Assembly (NCBI GenBank): GCA_047975765.1
Contig: JBKEEF010000003.1
Coordinates: 9,761-73,760, forward strand
DNA length: 64,000 bases
Direction: 5' to 3'
Source: JAQWBS01 sp047975765
GTDB lineage: Bacteria > Pseudomonadota > Alphaproteobacteria > RF32 > CAG-239
This document shows, piece by piece, positions 42,326 to 50,004 of the stretch. Position numbers and translations under genes: made by a program. How positions within the stretch are numbered: position 1 is the first letter of the stretch; each line of letters starts with the position of its first letter. Under the pieces are notes generated by a model. The model was not told where the DNA came from. It saw nothing but the letters and a program-made list of their open reading frames with translations, and ran no database searches.

Positions 42326-43753
42326 ATGACAAAGTCTAAAAACAATCGCAAAGAAATGAATATTCAGCAAATAGTCAAAAAAGAGCTATCGCCATCCGCC
42401 GAATGGTATAAATCTCGGAGTTTTGGTGATGTTATTTATCCAGAAGATGATATTCTAAGGAAAAATGGATATCAAATGAAGATTTATAGAAGCCTTCTTT
42501 CTGATGAACAAATTAAAGCTTGCTTTAGTGGTCAGAGGGTTGCTGCTGTGGTTGCTGCCGACTGGGAAATTATTCCAGCAAGTGATAGTTCTCTAGACAA
42601 AGAAATAGCTGAATTTGTTTCAAAAAACATTGAGCAATTGATGTTTGATGATAAAAGCAGAAAAATGCTCCATGCTAATTGGTTTGGGTATTCGGTCGCT
42701 GAGGTAATCTGGGGTTTAGATGATGATAAGATTATTATTAAAGACTTGAAAATTAGAAGACAGGAAAGATTTTGCTTTGGGGTGAATGGTGATTTATTTC
42801 TGAAGAAAAACCTCTTTGAAAAAGAAAGAATGCCAGACAAAAAGTTTTGGGTTCTTAAAGCCAGTGGCGATAATGATGATGATGTCTATGGGCTTGGTTT
42901 GGCAAATTCATGTTATTGGCCAGTATATCTAAAAAGAAATGGTTTGAAGTTTTGGTCTGTCTTGGTTGAAAAATTTGCTATTCCGACTGCAGTTGGAAAA
43001 TATGTCCAAGGGGCTTCTGAAGAAGAAATTAAAGATTTGCTTCAAATGTTAGATGCGATTTCTTCAGAAACTTCAATTGCTGTTCCTGAAGGAACTGATG
43101 TTGACTTATTAGAGTCTATAAAGGCTTCTGGTGGTGATCACGAAAAATTCTGCAAATATCTTGACCAAATTATCGCAAAAGCAATTCTTGGACAAGATGG
43201 AACTTCAGAAAATGGAAGATATGCTGGAACTGCCGAAGTTCAGGAAAATGTTAAAGATTTGATTGTCAAGTCAGATGCGGACTTGCTTTGTGAAAGTTTT
43301 GATGAAGTGATTAAATGGTTGGTTGCTTATAACTGGCCAGATGCAATCGCTCCAAAAATTGTGAGAAAATTTGAGCAAGTTGAAAATCTTAACACAAGTG
43401 TTGACCGGGATGTAAAAATTTCTAGTATGGGCTTTATGCCGACTGAAGAATATATCCAAGAGAAATATGGTGGTTCTTGGAAAAAATCTGAAGCAGGTTC
43501 TCCTTTATCCAATTTTTCGGAATCAGAAGATGAAGAGGAAAATAATGAAGATGTTTCTGATTGGGAAGAAATTGTTGATCCTATGCTTAAGCCTTTTGAA
43601 AAGCTTTTAGAAAATTGTAGTTCTTTTGAAGAACTGAGTTCCCGTCTTTTGGAAACGGTTAATAGTATTGATACTACAAAGCTTGTTGATGAGTTGGCAA
43701 AGCAAAATTTTCTCGCTAGAGTTAAGGGGGTTTTAGGGGTTAAAGATGAATAA
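42326..43753 (+). CDS. Portal protein (DUF935, Mu gp29-like)
   Basis: 475 residues. DUF935 features: DDILRKNGYQMKIYRSLLSDEQIKACFSGQRVAAVVAADWEI, YSVAEVIWGLDDDKIIIKDLKIR, and AKAILGQDGTSENGRYAGTAEVQENVKDLIVKSDADLLCESFDEVI. It forms the dodecameric DNA channel at one capsid vertex. The C-terminal 90 residues are acidic and low in complexity (SESEDEEENNEDVSDWEE). It overlaps the next gene by 8 bases. Confidence 0.92.
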   Translation: MTKSKNNRKEMNIQQIVKKELSPSAEWYKSRSFGDVIYPEDDILRKNGYQMKIYRSLLSDEQIKACFSGQRVAAVVAADWEIIPASDSSLDKEIAEFVSKNIEQLMFDDKSRKMLHANWFGYSVAEVIWGLDDDKIIIKDLKIRRQERFCFGVNGDLFLKKNLFEKERMPDKKFWVLKASGDNDDDVYGLGLANSCYWPVYLKRNGLKFWSVLVEKFAIPTAVGKYVQGASEEEIKDLLQMLDAISSETSIAVPEGTDVDLLESIKASGGDHEKFCKYLDQIIAKAILGQDGTSENGRYAGTAEVQENVKDLIVKSDADLLCESFDEVIKWLVAYNWPDAIAPKIVRKFEQVENLNTSVDRDVKISSMGFMPTEEYIQEKYGGSWKKSEAGSPLSNFSESEDEEENNEDVSDWEEIVDPMLKPFEKLLENCSSFEELSSRLLETVNSIDTTKLVDELAKQNFLARVKGVLGVKDE

Positions 43754-45020
43754 ACCAACTTATACAACAAATTTTACGCCTAAAGAAGTTGTGGATTTCT
43801 TCCGTGAGAAGGGGTATAAAATCGGTTTTGATTATAGAGATGTTTGGAAAGAAGAACATGCAATAGCTTTTACAGTTGCTAAAGCAACTAGCATTGATTT
43901 ACTTCAAGATATTAGAAATTCCATAGATAAAGCAATTTCTGAAGGTTGGTCTTATCAAAAATTTGAAAAAGATTTTAGAAGTGTCTGTCAGAAGAATGGA
44001 TGGTGGGGCGAAAAGAAAATGGTAGACCCCGTAACCGGTGAAGAAAAAATTATAACTGCTGGTACACCACGTCGTGCAAAAACTATTCTTCGAACGAATA
44101 GAAATGCTGCTTATCAAGCAGGGGCTTGGCAAAGAATTGAAGATGCTGCAAAAGCATTTCCAGCACTTCAATATAAAGTTGGCCCATCCAAAGAGCATAG
44201 AGAAGATCATCTTCAGTGGAAAGATAGAATATTTGCTTGGGATGACCCTTTTTGGGATTCTTGGTATCCTAAAAATGGTCATGGTTGCGAATGTTGGGTT
44301 CGACAAATTTCAAAAAGGGAAATTGATTCGGGAAGTGTTGTTGTGAGTCCTTCACCAAAATTTGAATATGTAAACTATAAAAATAAAAGAACTGGAGAAG
44401 TCTCCCGTGTTCCTAAGGGAATCACTCCTGGCTTTGATTTTAATGTTGGAAAAGCTAGAATGAAAGCCTTTACACCGCCACCTTTGGGAAATATTCCTTC
44501 TACATTTCAAGATAGAAAGACGGAGCTTCCAGCAATACCATATCCTTCACCGTTGCCTAACAAGTATCTTTTGAAGGAAAATCTTTCAAATGAAGAATAT
44601 TCAGCTGCTTTTTTAGGTGAGTTTGGTGTGAAAAAAGGGAAAAATCTTTATTTTAAGGATGTAATCGGTGATATCATGCCAATTAATGAAGGTCTTTTTA
44701 CTGGTTCAGTTACGGGTTATAATAAAATTAATAAAAATGGACGTGGAAAATATGTCAAACTTTTGGCTATGAGTATTAAAGACCCTGATGAAATTTGGTT
44801 AAGATGGGAAAAAGACCACTTAGACAAATGGACGCTGAAGAAAAGATATATTAAAATTTGGGAAGAAAAAGATGGTTCTCATTGTTTGAGTGTTTTTGAC
44901 AAATCTTCCGATGGTTGGAATGGTGTGACAACTTTCCCAGCAAAACAAGCAAAAAGTATGAAGGCAAGAGATGAATATATAAATCAATATAGAGATGGAT
45001 TTCTTTTGTATAAAAAATAA
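43746..45020 (+). CDS. Mu F-like head morphogenesis protein fused to a toxin-type nuclease domain
   Basis: 424 residues. The F/SPP1 gp7-type domain occupies about 1-200 and ends in the hallmark HREDHLQWKDRIFAWDDPFWDSWYPKNGHGCECWVRQ (148-193 region). After a linker, residues about 310-424 (YVKLLAMSIKDPDEIWLRWEKD...KRYIKIWEE...SVFDKSSDGWNGVTTFPA...FLLYKK) match the PBECR2 class of barnase/EndoU/colicin-like phage nucleases. This makes it a MuF polymorphic-toxin architecture. No immunity-protein gene follows, only a 424-base non-coding stretch. Confidence 0.85.
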   Translation: MNKPTYTTNFTPKEVVDFFREKGYKIGFDYRDVWKEEHAIAFTVAKATSIDLLQDIRNSIDKAISEGWSYQKFEKDFRSVCQKNGWWGEKKMVDPVTGEEKIITAGTPRRAKTILRTNRNAAYQAGAWQRIEDAAKAFPALQYKVGPSKEHREDHLQWKDRIFAWDDPFWDSWYPKNGHGCECWVRQISKREIDSGSVVVSPSPKFEYVNYKNKRTGEVSRVPKGITPGFDFNVGKARMKAFTPPPLGNIPSTFQDRKTELPAIPYPSPLPNKYLLKENLSNEEYSAAFLGEFGVKKGKNLYFKDVIGDIMPINEGLFTGSVTGYNKINKNGRGKYVKLLAMSIKDPDEIWLRWEKDHLDKWTLKKRYIKIWEEKDGSHCLSVFDKSSDGWNGVTTFPAKQAKSMKARDEYINQYRDGFLLYKK

Positions 45021-45094
45021 GCCTCGGTTCAAGTGGCTGCCGAGGCAAGTTTAATAAACAACCGATTCCGCCACCGGATGAGTTTATTGAACTT
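45021..45094 (+). ncRNA. Two-hairpin structured RNA with complementary loops
   Basis: It starts at the base after the 43746 gene stop codon. Hairpin 1: GCCTCGG/CCGAGGC (45021-45027 with 45040-45046), 12-base loop. Hairpin 2: a 13-bp stem (45047-45059 with 45082-45094, one G-U pair) with an inner CCG/CGG stem. The loop sequence GTGGC (45033-45037) is complementary to GCCAC (45070-45074), allowing a kissing or pseudoknot contact. No T-run on the plus strand, so it is not a simple terminator. Family not recognised. Confidence 0.6.
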
Positions 45095-45360
45095 ATGCTC
45101 CATATTATAGCTTCTTTTGAAAATAAAATCAATATTTTTATATTTCGTCAAAAAAAGCCCAAGAAACGACAATATATAAAAATATAATAGTCTGACGGTG
45201 AAAGCTTAAATACCCCTGTTAGATGTATGTTAGAAGTTGAACAATAGATATGTATATAATAAAAATAAACTTGTTTTTTGAAACTTCTTGACTTTAAAAA
45301 TATAAAATTTATTAATTGCAATTATATCAAATTCATTTTTTATATGTAATATTAGTATTT
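45095..45360. other. Non-coding gap, no gene seen
   Basis: AT-rich sequence between the structured RNA and the late motif. A TTGACT box near 45288 and several TATAAT-like strings occur but no clear promoter pair. No open frame with a ribosome-binding site. Confidence 0.5.
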
Positions 45361-45381
45361 TAACTGAATACTTCATCTTAA
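45361..45381 (+). promoter_or_regulatory. Late promoter-like motif upstream of protease gene
   Basis: TAACTGAATACTTCATCTTAA, matching 39091-39111 at 17 of 21 positions. It corresponds in position to the Mu PI late promoter, upstream of the protease/scaffold gene. Confidence 0.55.
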
Positions 45382-45406
45382 TTTCAATCAAAGTTTTAAG
45401 TAAATT

Positions 45407-45438
45407 ACCTCCATGAGCAACGTATTTATCATGGAGGT
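45407..45438 (+). promoter_or_regulatory. Hairpin sequestering the protease ribosome-binding site
   Basis: ACCTCCATG (45407-45415) pairs perfectly with CATGGAGGT (45430-45438), loop of 14. The 3' arm holds GGAGGT, six bases before the GTG start at 45445, so an unopened stem would block translation. Confidence 0.8.
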
Positions 45439-45444
45439 GTTAAC

Positions 45445-46506
45445 GTGCCAAAATTTTTTGAAATATTTAAACCCGGAAAACATATCGCTTCTGACGGAAG
45501 CGAGGTTGAGTTCTCCGCTGCTGATCTTGAAGCAATTGCAAAAAGCTACAATACAGAAAAACATGAAGCCCCAATGGTTGTTGGTCATCCAAAAACCAAT
45601 AATCCTGCTTATGGTTGGATTAAGAAAGTTATTTTTGATCCAATTTCTCAAAGATTAAAAGTTCTTGGTGATCAAATCAATCCAAGTTTTGCAGAAGCAG
45701 TCAAAACCGGTTCTTATAAAAAAGTATCGGCATCCCTTTACTCTCCAACTTCACCTAACAACCCAACACCGGGGCAATATTATCTTCGCCACGTTGGCTT
45801 TTTAGGTGCTCAACCACCAGCCATCAAAGGATTGGAAGAAGTTTCTTTTTCCGAAGATGAAGAAACTCTCGATCTTGAAATGGATTTTAATGAAAGCTCA
45901 TCTCGTGAACTGGCATATAACGACAAAACGGTTGGAAGAGTTTTTCGTAAACTTAAAAATTGGCTAATTGAAAAGTTTTCTAAAGAAGAAGCTGATCAAA
46001 TCATTGATGAATGGGAATTAGATGCCTTAGGTTTAACTGCTCAAGAAATTCTTGCAAAAGAAAACAATAAGTCATTTTCAGAAAATGATTTTGAAGCGGA
46101 AAAACAAAAAAGATTAGCGGCTGAAGAAAAACTTCAAGAATACGAAAAAGCAAAAAAAAGCAAAGAAGATAAGGAATTTTGCGAAGCTCTAATTAAAGAA
46201 GGCAAACTTTTGCCAGGCCAAAAAGATAAAGCTCTTTTGCTTATGTCTTGCTTGTCTGAAGATTCCTTAAATTTTGGGGAAAATGAGACTTCTTCACAAA
46301 TCCAAGTTTTGAAGGACATTCTTTCTTCAAATCCGAAAACTGTGGAATTTGGTGAAGTATCAAAAGAAAAAGATGGAAAAATTTTTGATTTTTCAGACCC
46401 TAATATTCTTTCTGCAGAAGCTGTCAAATATCAGGCTAGTGAAGCAGAAAAAGGCAATAACATTTCTATTTCTGAAGCTGTTCGTATTGTTAAGGGGAAT
46501 AGTTAA
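45445..46506 (+). CDS. Mu I-like prohead protease with scaffold tail
   Basis: 353 residues from a GTG at 45445. The N-terminal protease domain (FFEIFKPGKHIASDGSEVEFSAADLEAIAKSYN, then APMVVGHPKTNNPAYGWIKKV and LRHVGFLGAQPPAIKGL) is the Mu I family. The C-terminal half is helical and charged (EKQKRLAAEEKLQEYEKAKKSKEDKEF) and acts as scaffold; in Mu the scaffold is also made separately from an internal start. Its last base is shared with the start codon of the next small frame. Confidence 0.9.
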   Translation: MPKFFEIFKPGKHIASDGSEVEFSAADLEAIAKSYNTEKHEAPMVVGHPKTNNPAYGWIKKVIFDPISQRLKVLGDQINPSFAEAVKTGSYKKVSASLYSPTSPNNPTPGQYYLRHVGFLGAQPPAIKGLEEVSFSEDEETLDLEMDFNESSSRELAYNDKTVGRVFRKLKNWLIEKFSKEEADQIIDEWELDALGLTAQEILAKENNKSFSENDFEAEKQKRLAAEEKLQEYEKAKKSKEDKEFCEALIKEGKLLPGQKDKALLLMSCLSEDSLNFGENETSSQIQVLKDILSSNPKTVEFGEVSKEKDGKIFDFSDPNILSAEAVKYQASEAEKGNNISISEAVRIVKGNS

Positions 46507-46714
46507 TGTCTAAAAAAAGTGATGCAGCTCTAAAAATATCAAAAGGGTCAATCTAACTCATCAGGTTTTAGAAGAAATGGTTAGAACGCTTGTTGAGCAA
46601 GGAGCTGATCCAAAAGAATTACTTGTAGCGAGTTCAAAGCTCAATGAAGGTATGCTTGCTGTGAGTAATGCAGTGATAAAAATGCAAACAAAAAAAGGAA
46701 AAGAAGATGAATAA
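46506..46714 (+). CDS. Small protein interrupted by a -1 frameshift (programmed or mutated)
   Basis: An ATG in a TAATG overlap with the protease stop opens MSKKSDAALKISKGSI and stops at 46556. In the -1 frame the sequence continues VNLTHQVLEEMVRTLVEQG then ADPKELLVASSKLNEGMLAVSN and ends at 46714, overlapping the next gene by 8 bases. The junction has A-AAA-GGG (46540-46546 region), a modest slippery site. A frameshifted product would be about 68 residues. It could instead be a disrupted gene or a sequence error; translation might also restart at the ATG at 46577. Confidence 0.5.
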
Positions 46715-47039
46715 TATCAAAGCATATACTGCTGGAAGCGACATTGAAGGAAATAGATTTATTACCTTTGATACTGCAGAAGGTGTTGTGAAGATGGCAA
46801 CTGCTTCAAGTGTTGTGATTGGTACAACTGGCTATATTGGGTCAGTGGCAGAAAAGATTGTCGATGTTGATCACAATAGATTAGTTGAAGTTCAAGTTGG
46901 CGGCACTGTCGCCGTTGGTGACGGTTTGATTTCAGATGCAAATGGAAAAGCTGTTAAGGCAGGTGAAGGTGTTTCTCCTATCGCTATTGCCTTGGCTTCT
47001 GGCACTGCAGATGCAATCATTTTTGTTTTAATGAAATAA
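46707..47039 (+). CDS. DUF2190-type capsid-associated protein
   Basis: 110 residues, all beta-rich (AYTAGSDIEGNRFITFDTAEGVVKMATASS, VDVDHNRLVEVQVGGTVAVGDGLISDANGKAVKAG, PIAIALASGTADAIIFVLM). DUF2190 proteins lie just before the major capsid gene in many phages and resemble capsid decoration or stabilising trimers. It precedes the capsid gene by 12 bases. Confidence 0.82.
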   Translation: MNNIKAYTAGSDIEGNRFITFDTAEGVVKMATASSVVIGTTGYIGSVAEKIVDVDHNRLVEVQVGGTVAVGDGLISDANGKAVKAGEGVSPIAIALASGTADAIIFVLMK

Positions 47040-47051
47040 CAGGAGAGAAAA

Positions 47052-47975
47052 ATGCCTAAATCTGTATTTACACCAGATAATGAGCTGACCGCAATTGCGA
47101 TTGGTTACAAAAACCCAAAAGAAAATTTTATCGCAGATAAAGTTTTTCCATACGTCCCAGTGGGAACACCTGATTTTGGATATAACACATATCCTTTAGC
47201 CGAAGGTTTTACAGTTCCGGATACAAAAGTTGGTCGCACCTCTAAACCAAATTCAGTTGAATTTTCAGCTAAAAGAAAGAATGCGAGTGTTCAAGATTAT
47301 GGTCTTGAAGTTCCTGTTCCTAACTATGATGTTGCCTATGCCCCTAAAAACTATAATCCAAAAGGCAGAGCAACGGAAGGCGGAACAAATCTAATCTTAT
47401 TGGATAGAGAGCTTCGCGCTGCTAACTTTTTCAAAAACCCTTTAAACTTTGGATATAAGAAGACACTCGCCGGAAATGATAAAATTTCAAGTGATGATGG
47501 AGATCCTATTGAGCTTCTTTTGAAGGCTAAAGATGAAATGATTATGGGTGCAAATACGCTGGTTTTGGGGATGGATGTCTGGACAAAGCTTCGTCTTCAT
47601 CCAAAAGTTGTTGCGGCAGTTAATAAAAACTCAGGAACATCAGGGGTGGCTTCTCGTCAAGCTGTTGCTGAACTTCTTGAAGTAAATGAAGTTATTGTGG
47701 GTAATTCTAAACACAATGTTAGCAAAAAAGGACAAACTGCACAGGTTGCTTCAACTTGGGCTGGAGTTATGTCTTTGCTTCATCTTGATGATACAGCAGA
47801 TACTGAAAACGGTGTGACTTTTGGCCTGACCGCTCGCTTTGGCGAAAGAATTGCGGGAGAACTTGAAGATCAAGATATGGGTCTTCGTGGTGGAAAGAAA
47901 GTTCGTGTTGGAGAGTCTGTAAGAGAACTCGTTGTTGGAGAGCTTTGCGGATATTTGTTTGAAAGTGTTCTTTAA
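47052..47975 (+). CDS. Major capsid protein
   Basis: 307 residues, with an AGGAG site. The start DNELTAIAIGYKNPKENFIADKVFPYVPVGTPDFGYNTYP is typical of major head proteins in Mu-like phages of the non-gpT type. Residues 125-250 form the core with LVLGMDVWTKLRLHPKVV and a C-terminal VRVGESVRELVVGELCGYLFESVL. Placement right after protease, scaffold and DUF2190 genes supports the call. Confidence 0.85.
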   Translation: MPKSVFTPDNELTAIAIGYKNPKENFIADKVFPYVPVGTPDFGYNTYPLAEGFTVPDTKVGRTSKPNSVEFSAKRKNASVQDYGLEVPVPNYDVAYAPKNYNPKGRATEGGTNLILLDRELRAANFFKNPLNFGYKKTLAGNDKISSDDGDPIELLLKAKDEMIMGANTLVLGMDVWTKLRLHPKVVAAVNKNSGTSGVASRQAVAELLEVNEVIVGNSKHNVSKKGQTAQVASTWAGVMSLLHLDDTADTENGVTFGLTARFGERIAGELEDQDMGLRGGKKVRVGESVRELVVGELCGYLFESVL

Positions 47976-47986
47976 GGAGGTTTTAG

Positions 47987-48355
47987 ATGGTCAGTGTAAA
48001 AAACATTCAATCTTATCCTATCCGATATAATGGACAAGATTATCAAACAGAAGAAATCTTTGATGTAGATGAGAAAACAGCTGAAGAACTTCTTTCAAAA
48101 AAGAAAGTAGAAAATGTTTCACCTATTGAAACGCTTACTACTGAAGAAAGAAAAGCAAAAATTCTTAAGGCTGTAAAAGAGTTGCTTATTTCAAATCCAG
48201 CGAAGCCATCTCCGACAGTCGCAGAAGTTAAGGCAAAAGCAGAACTAAATAGTAATGTTTCTGGAGCTGAAAGAGATGAAGCTTTGGCACACATAAAAGC
48301 TGAAGAAGGATTGAAAAACTCTTCTGATAATGGAAAACAAAAAGAAGGTGAGTAG
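47987..48355 (+). CDS. Mu gp35-like head-tail region protein, function unknown
   Basis: 122 residues. The short N-terminal beta region (IQSYPIRYNGQDYQTEEIFDVDEKTAEELLSKKKVENV) resembles Mu gp35 / DUF7210-like domains. The middle (PAKPSPTVAEVKAKAELNSNVSGAERDEALAHIKAEEG) is helical and the end is low-complexity. It lies between capsid and the DUF1320 gene, where Mu has gp35. Confidence 0.65.
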   Translation: MVSVKNIQSYPIRYNGQDYQTEEIFDVDEKTAEELLSKKKVENVSPIETLTTEERKAKILKAVKELLISNPAKPSPTVAEVKAKAELNSNVSGAERDEALAHIKAEEGLKNSSDNGKQKEGE

Positions 48356-48358
48356 TAA

Positions 48359-48754
48359 ATGGGGCAATATATTCAAATTAACAATCTTTATGAACAGTTT
48401 TCAGAGGCTGACATTGAAGGTCTTGCTTACGGAAATGAAGATAAGATAAATGCTGCAATCAACTCTGCTGAAGCGCTGATTAATGGATATATTGCCCCTC
48501 GCTACACACTACCTTTGAAAAACAGCCATGAGATTATCAACGATATTGCTTGTGATATAGCTAGATATAAATTGGCTGATATTGAACCGACAGAGGCAAT
48601 GCAAAAAAGATATGATGATGCTGTGTCAACTTTGGGAAAAATTTCAAAAGGAACGATTGTTCTTTCAGAGCCAAAGACAGGAAAAGAGCCTTCAGCTAAT
48701 AAAAAAAATTATGTGAAAGCTAAAAGACGCCGTTTCTTAATGGATATGTACTGA
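48359..48754 (+). CDS. DUF1320 head-completion protein (Mu gp36-like)
   Basis: 131 residues: YIQINNLYEQFSEADIEGLAYG, INAAINSAEALINGYIAPRYTLPLKNSHEIINDIACDIARYKL. DUF1320 proteins are head-tail connectors (adaptor ring) in Mu-like phages. The spacing of three bases before and one after fits a continuous late operon. Confidence 0.9.
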   Translation: MGQYIQINNLYEQFSEADIEGLAYGNEDKINAAINSAEALINGYIAPRYTLPLKNSHEIINDIACDIARYKLADIEPTEAMQKRYDDAVSTLGKISKGTIVLSEPKTGKEPSANKKNYVKAKRRRFLMDMY

Positions 48755-48755
48755 G

Positions 48756-49181
48756 ATGGCTGGAGTGTTTCTTAAATATGAAGTTCAAGGCTTAAAGAGA
48801 CTTCAGGAGTATGCAAAAAAACTTTCTCAATTCGGTCCAGAAAAGAAAAAAGAGCTAAATGCGGAAATATCAAGTTTTTTGGTTCGCCAAACGCAGGATA
48901 GGTTTGAAAGTAAGTTAACCCCAACGGGTCGTGCTTGGACAAGTTCTTTATATCGAAGTGGTGATCTCTTTGGATCTATTGCAGACAGTTATAATGAGCA
49001 TGAAGCAATCGCCGGGACAAATATTGAATATGCAGCAATTCACCAATTTGGAGGAGAAGCTGGAAGAAACAAATCAGTAAAAATTGCAGCAAATCCATTC
49101 TTTGGACTTAGCACGGAAGATGAAGAAGAAATTGTTAATGTGGTTCATGATTTTTTGGAGAGAGAGGTTTTAGATGCTTAG
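48756..49181 (+). CDS. Virion morphogenesis / tail completion protein (Mu G-like)
   Basis: 141 residues of the phage_tail_S/virion morphogenesis family: FLVRQTQDRFESKLTPTGRAWTSSLYRSGDLFGSIAD and NIEYAAIHQFGGEAGRNKSVKIAANPFFGLS. In Mu, G lies before the protease; here it is in the neck gene block. It overlaps the next gene by 8 bases. Confidence 0.88.
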   Translation: MAGVFLKYEVQGLKRLQEYAKKLSQFGPEKKKELNAEISSFLVRQTQDRFESKLTPTGRAWTSSLYRSGDLFGSIADSYNEHEAIAGTNIEYAAIHQFGGEAGRNKSVKIAANPFFGLSTEDEEEIVNVVHDFLEREVLDA

Positions 49182-49767
49182 TCAAATTGAGCAGTCAATT
49201 TTAGACTTATTGAAAAGCTATAATACCGAAGAAAAGCTCGGATATAAGATTGATAAGATTGACTCTTACAAAGGTGAATTGAAGAACTTCAAAGAATTAA
49301 TAAGCAATTCATCAAGTGCAGTTTTACTTTCTTTCTATAAAAAAAAGCCAGTTGATAGATGGAATGTTGAAGCAACATATATTGCTCTTGTTTATTTCAG
49401 GGGGTTTACAAGAAACCAGAGAGATACACGGTTTGGTAAAGATGGCGGGGTTGGTGCTTATCAGATTTTATCGGACATAGAAATAATTTTAGAAGATGAA
49501 AGCTTAGGTTTTCTTGTTGAGCCAATTGAAATTGTTGAAACTAAAACCTTGCTACATGACAGTGTTTCAAACTTTCATACGGCACTTTATGAAATTGAGT
49601 TCACGTTAACCTACAAAAAGAATTTCTTCATTTCTTCAGAACAGAAAAAAGAATTGAAAAAATTCAAAGAACTGTCGACGACTTGGGAGATTGGAGAAAA
49701 TACCCAGTTTGAGACATTAGTTAAATTACCGCAAACAGAGAAGGAGAATTCAGATGGCGGAGAATAA
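49174..49767 (+). CDS. DUF1834 tail-terminator-like protein (Mu gp37-like)
   Basis: 197 residues. DUF1834 features: VDRWNVEATYIALVYFRGFTRNQRDTRFGKDGGVGAYQILSDIEIIL and the C-terminal LHDSVSNFHTALYEIEFTLTYKK. It probably caps the tail tube at the head-tail joint. A further 45 residues (SSEQKKELKKFKELSTTWEIGENTQFETLVKLP) extend beyond the usual domain. Confidence 0.85.
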   Translation: MLSQIEQSILDLLKSYNTEEKLGYKIDKIDSYKGELKNFKELISNSSSAVLLSFYKKKPVDRWNVEATYIALVYFRGFTRNQRDTRFGKDGGVGAYQILSDIEIILEDESLGFLVEPIEIVETKTLLHDSVSNFHTALYEIEFTLTYKKNFFISSEQKKELKKFKELSTTWEIGENTQFETLVKLPQTEKENSDGGE

Positions 49768-50002
49768 ATTTTTTGTTAAGCCTGCTCGCGAAAATGGGTA
49801 TGTCTTAAAGCCGAATGGTTTGAGACTAAAACCTTCTGGCGAGTGGATATATGGCGATGTTGAGTTTTGGCATCGCAGACTTAAAGATGGTGATGTTGTG
49901 GGTGATACAAAAGCAAAAGCGCCTGCAGAAACAAAAGCAGAGGCAACAACTCCTGCGCCAGCATCTTCTGTTTCAACTTCTAAAAAAGAAGGAATTAAAT
50001 AA
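49754..50002 (+). CDS. DUF2635 protein (Mu gp38-like)
   Basis: 82 residues. KFFVKPARENGYVLKPNGLRLKPSGEWIYGDVEFWHRRLKDGDVV is the DUF2635 core; the last 30 residues are Ala/Thr-rich and probably flexible (KAKAPAETKAEATTPAPASS). It lies just before the sheath gene, as in Mu, and overlaps the previous gene by 14 bases. Biochemical role unknown. Confidence 0.85.
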   Translation: MAENKFFVKPARENGYVLKPNGLRLKPSGEWIYGDVEFWHRRLKDGDVVGDTKAKAPAETKAEATTPAPASSVSTSKKEGIK

Positions 50003-50004
50003 AA

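Noticed and set aside
45021..45046. GGTTCAAG in the first hairpin as part of a tRNA or tmRNA-like element
   Set aside because: The string resembles a T-loop, but no acceptor stem, anticodon arm or correct T-stem surrounds it.
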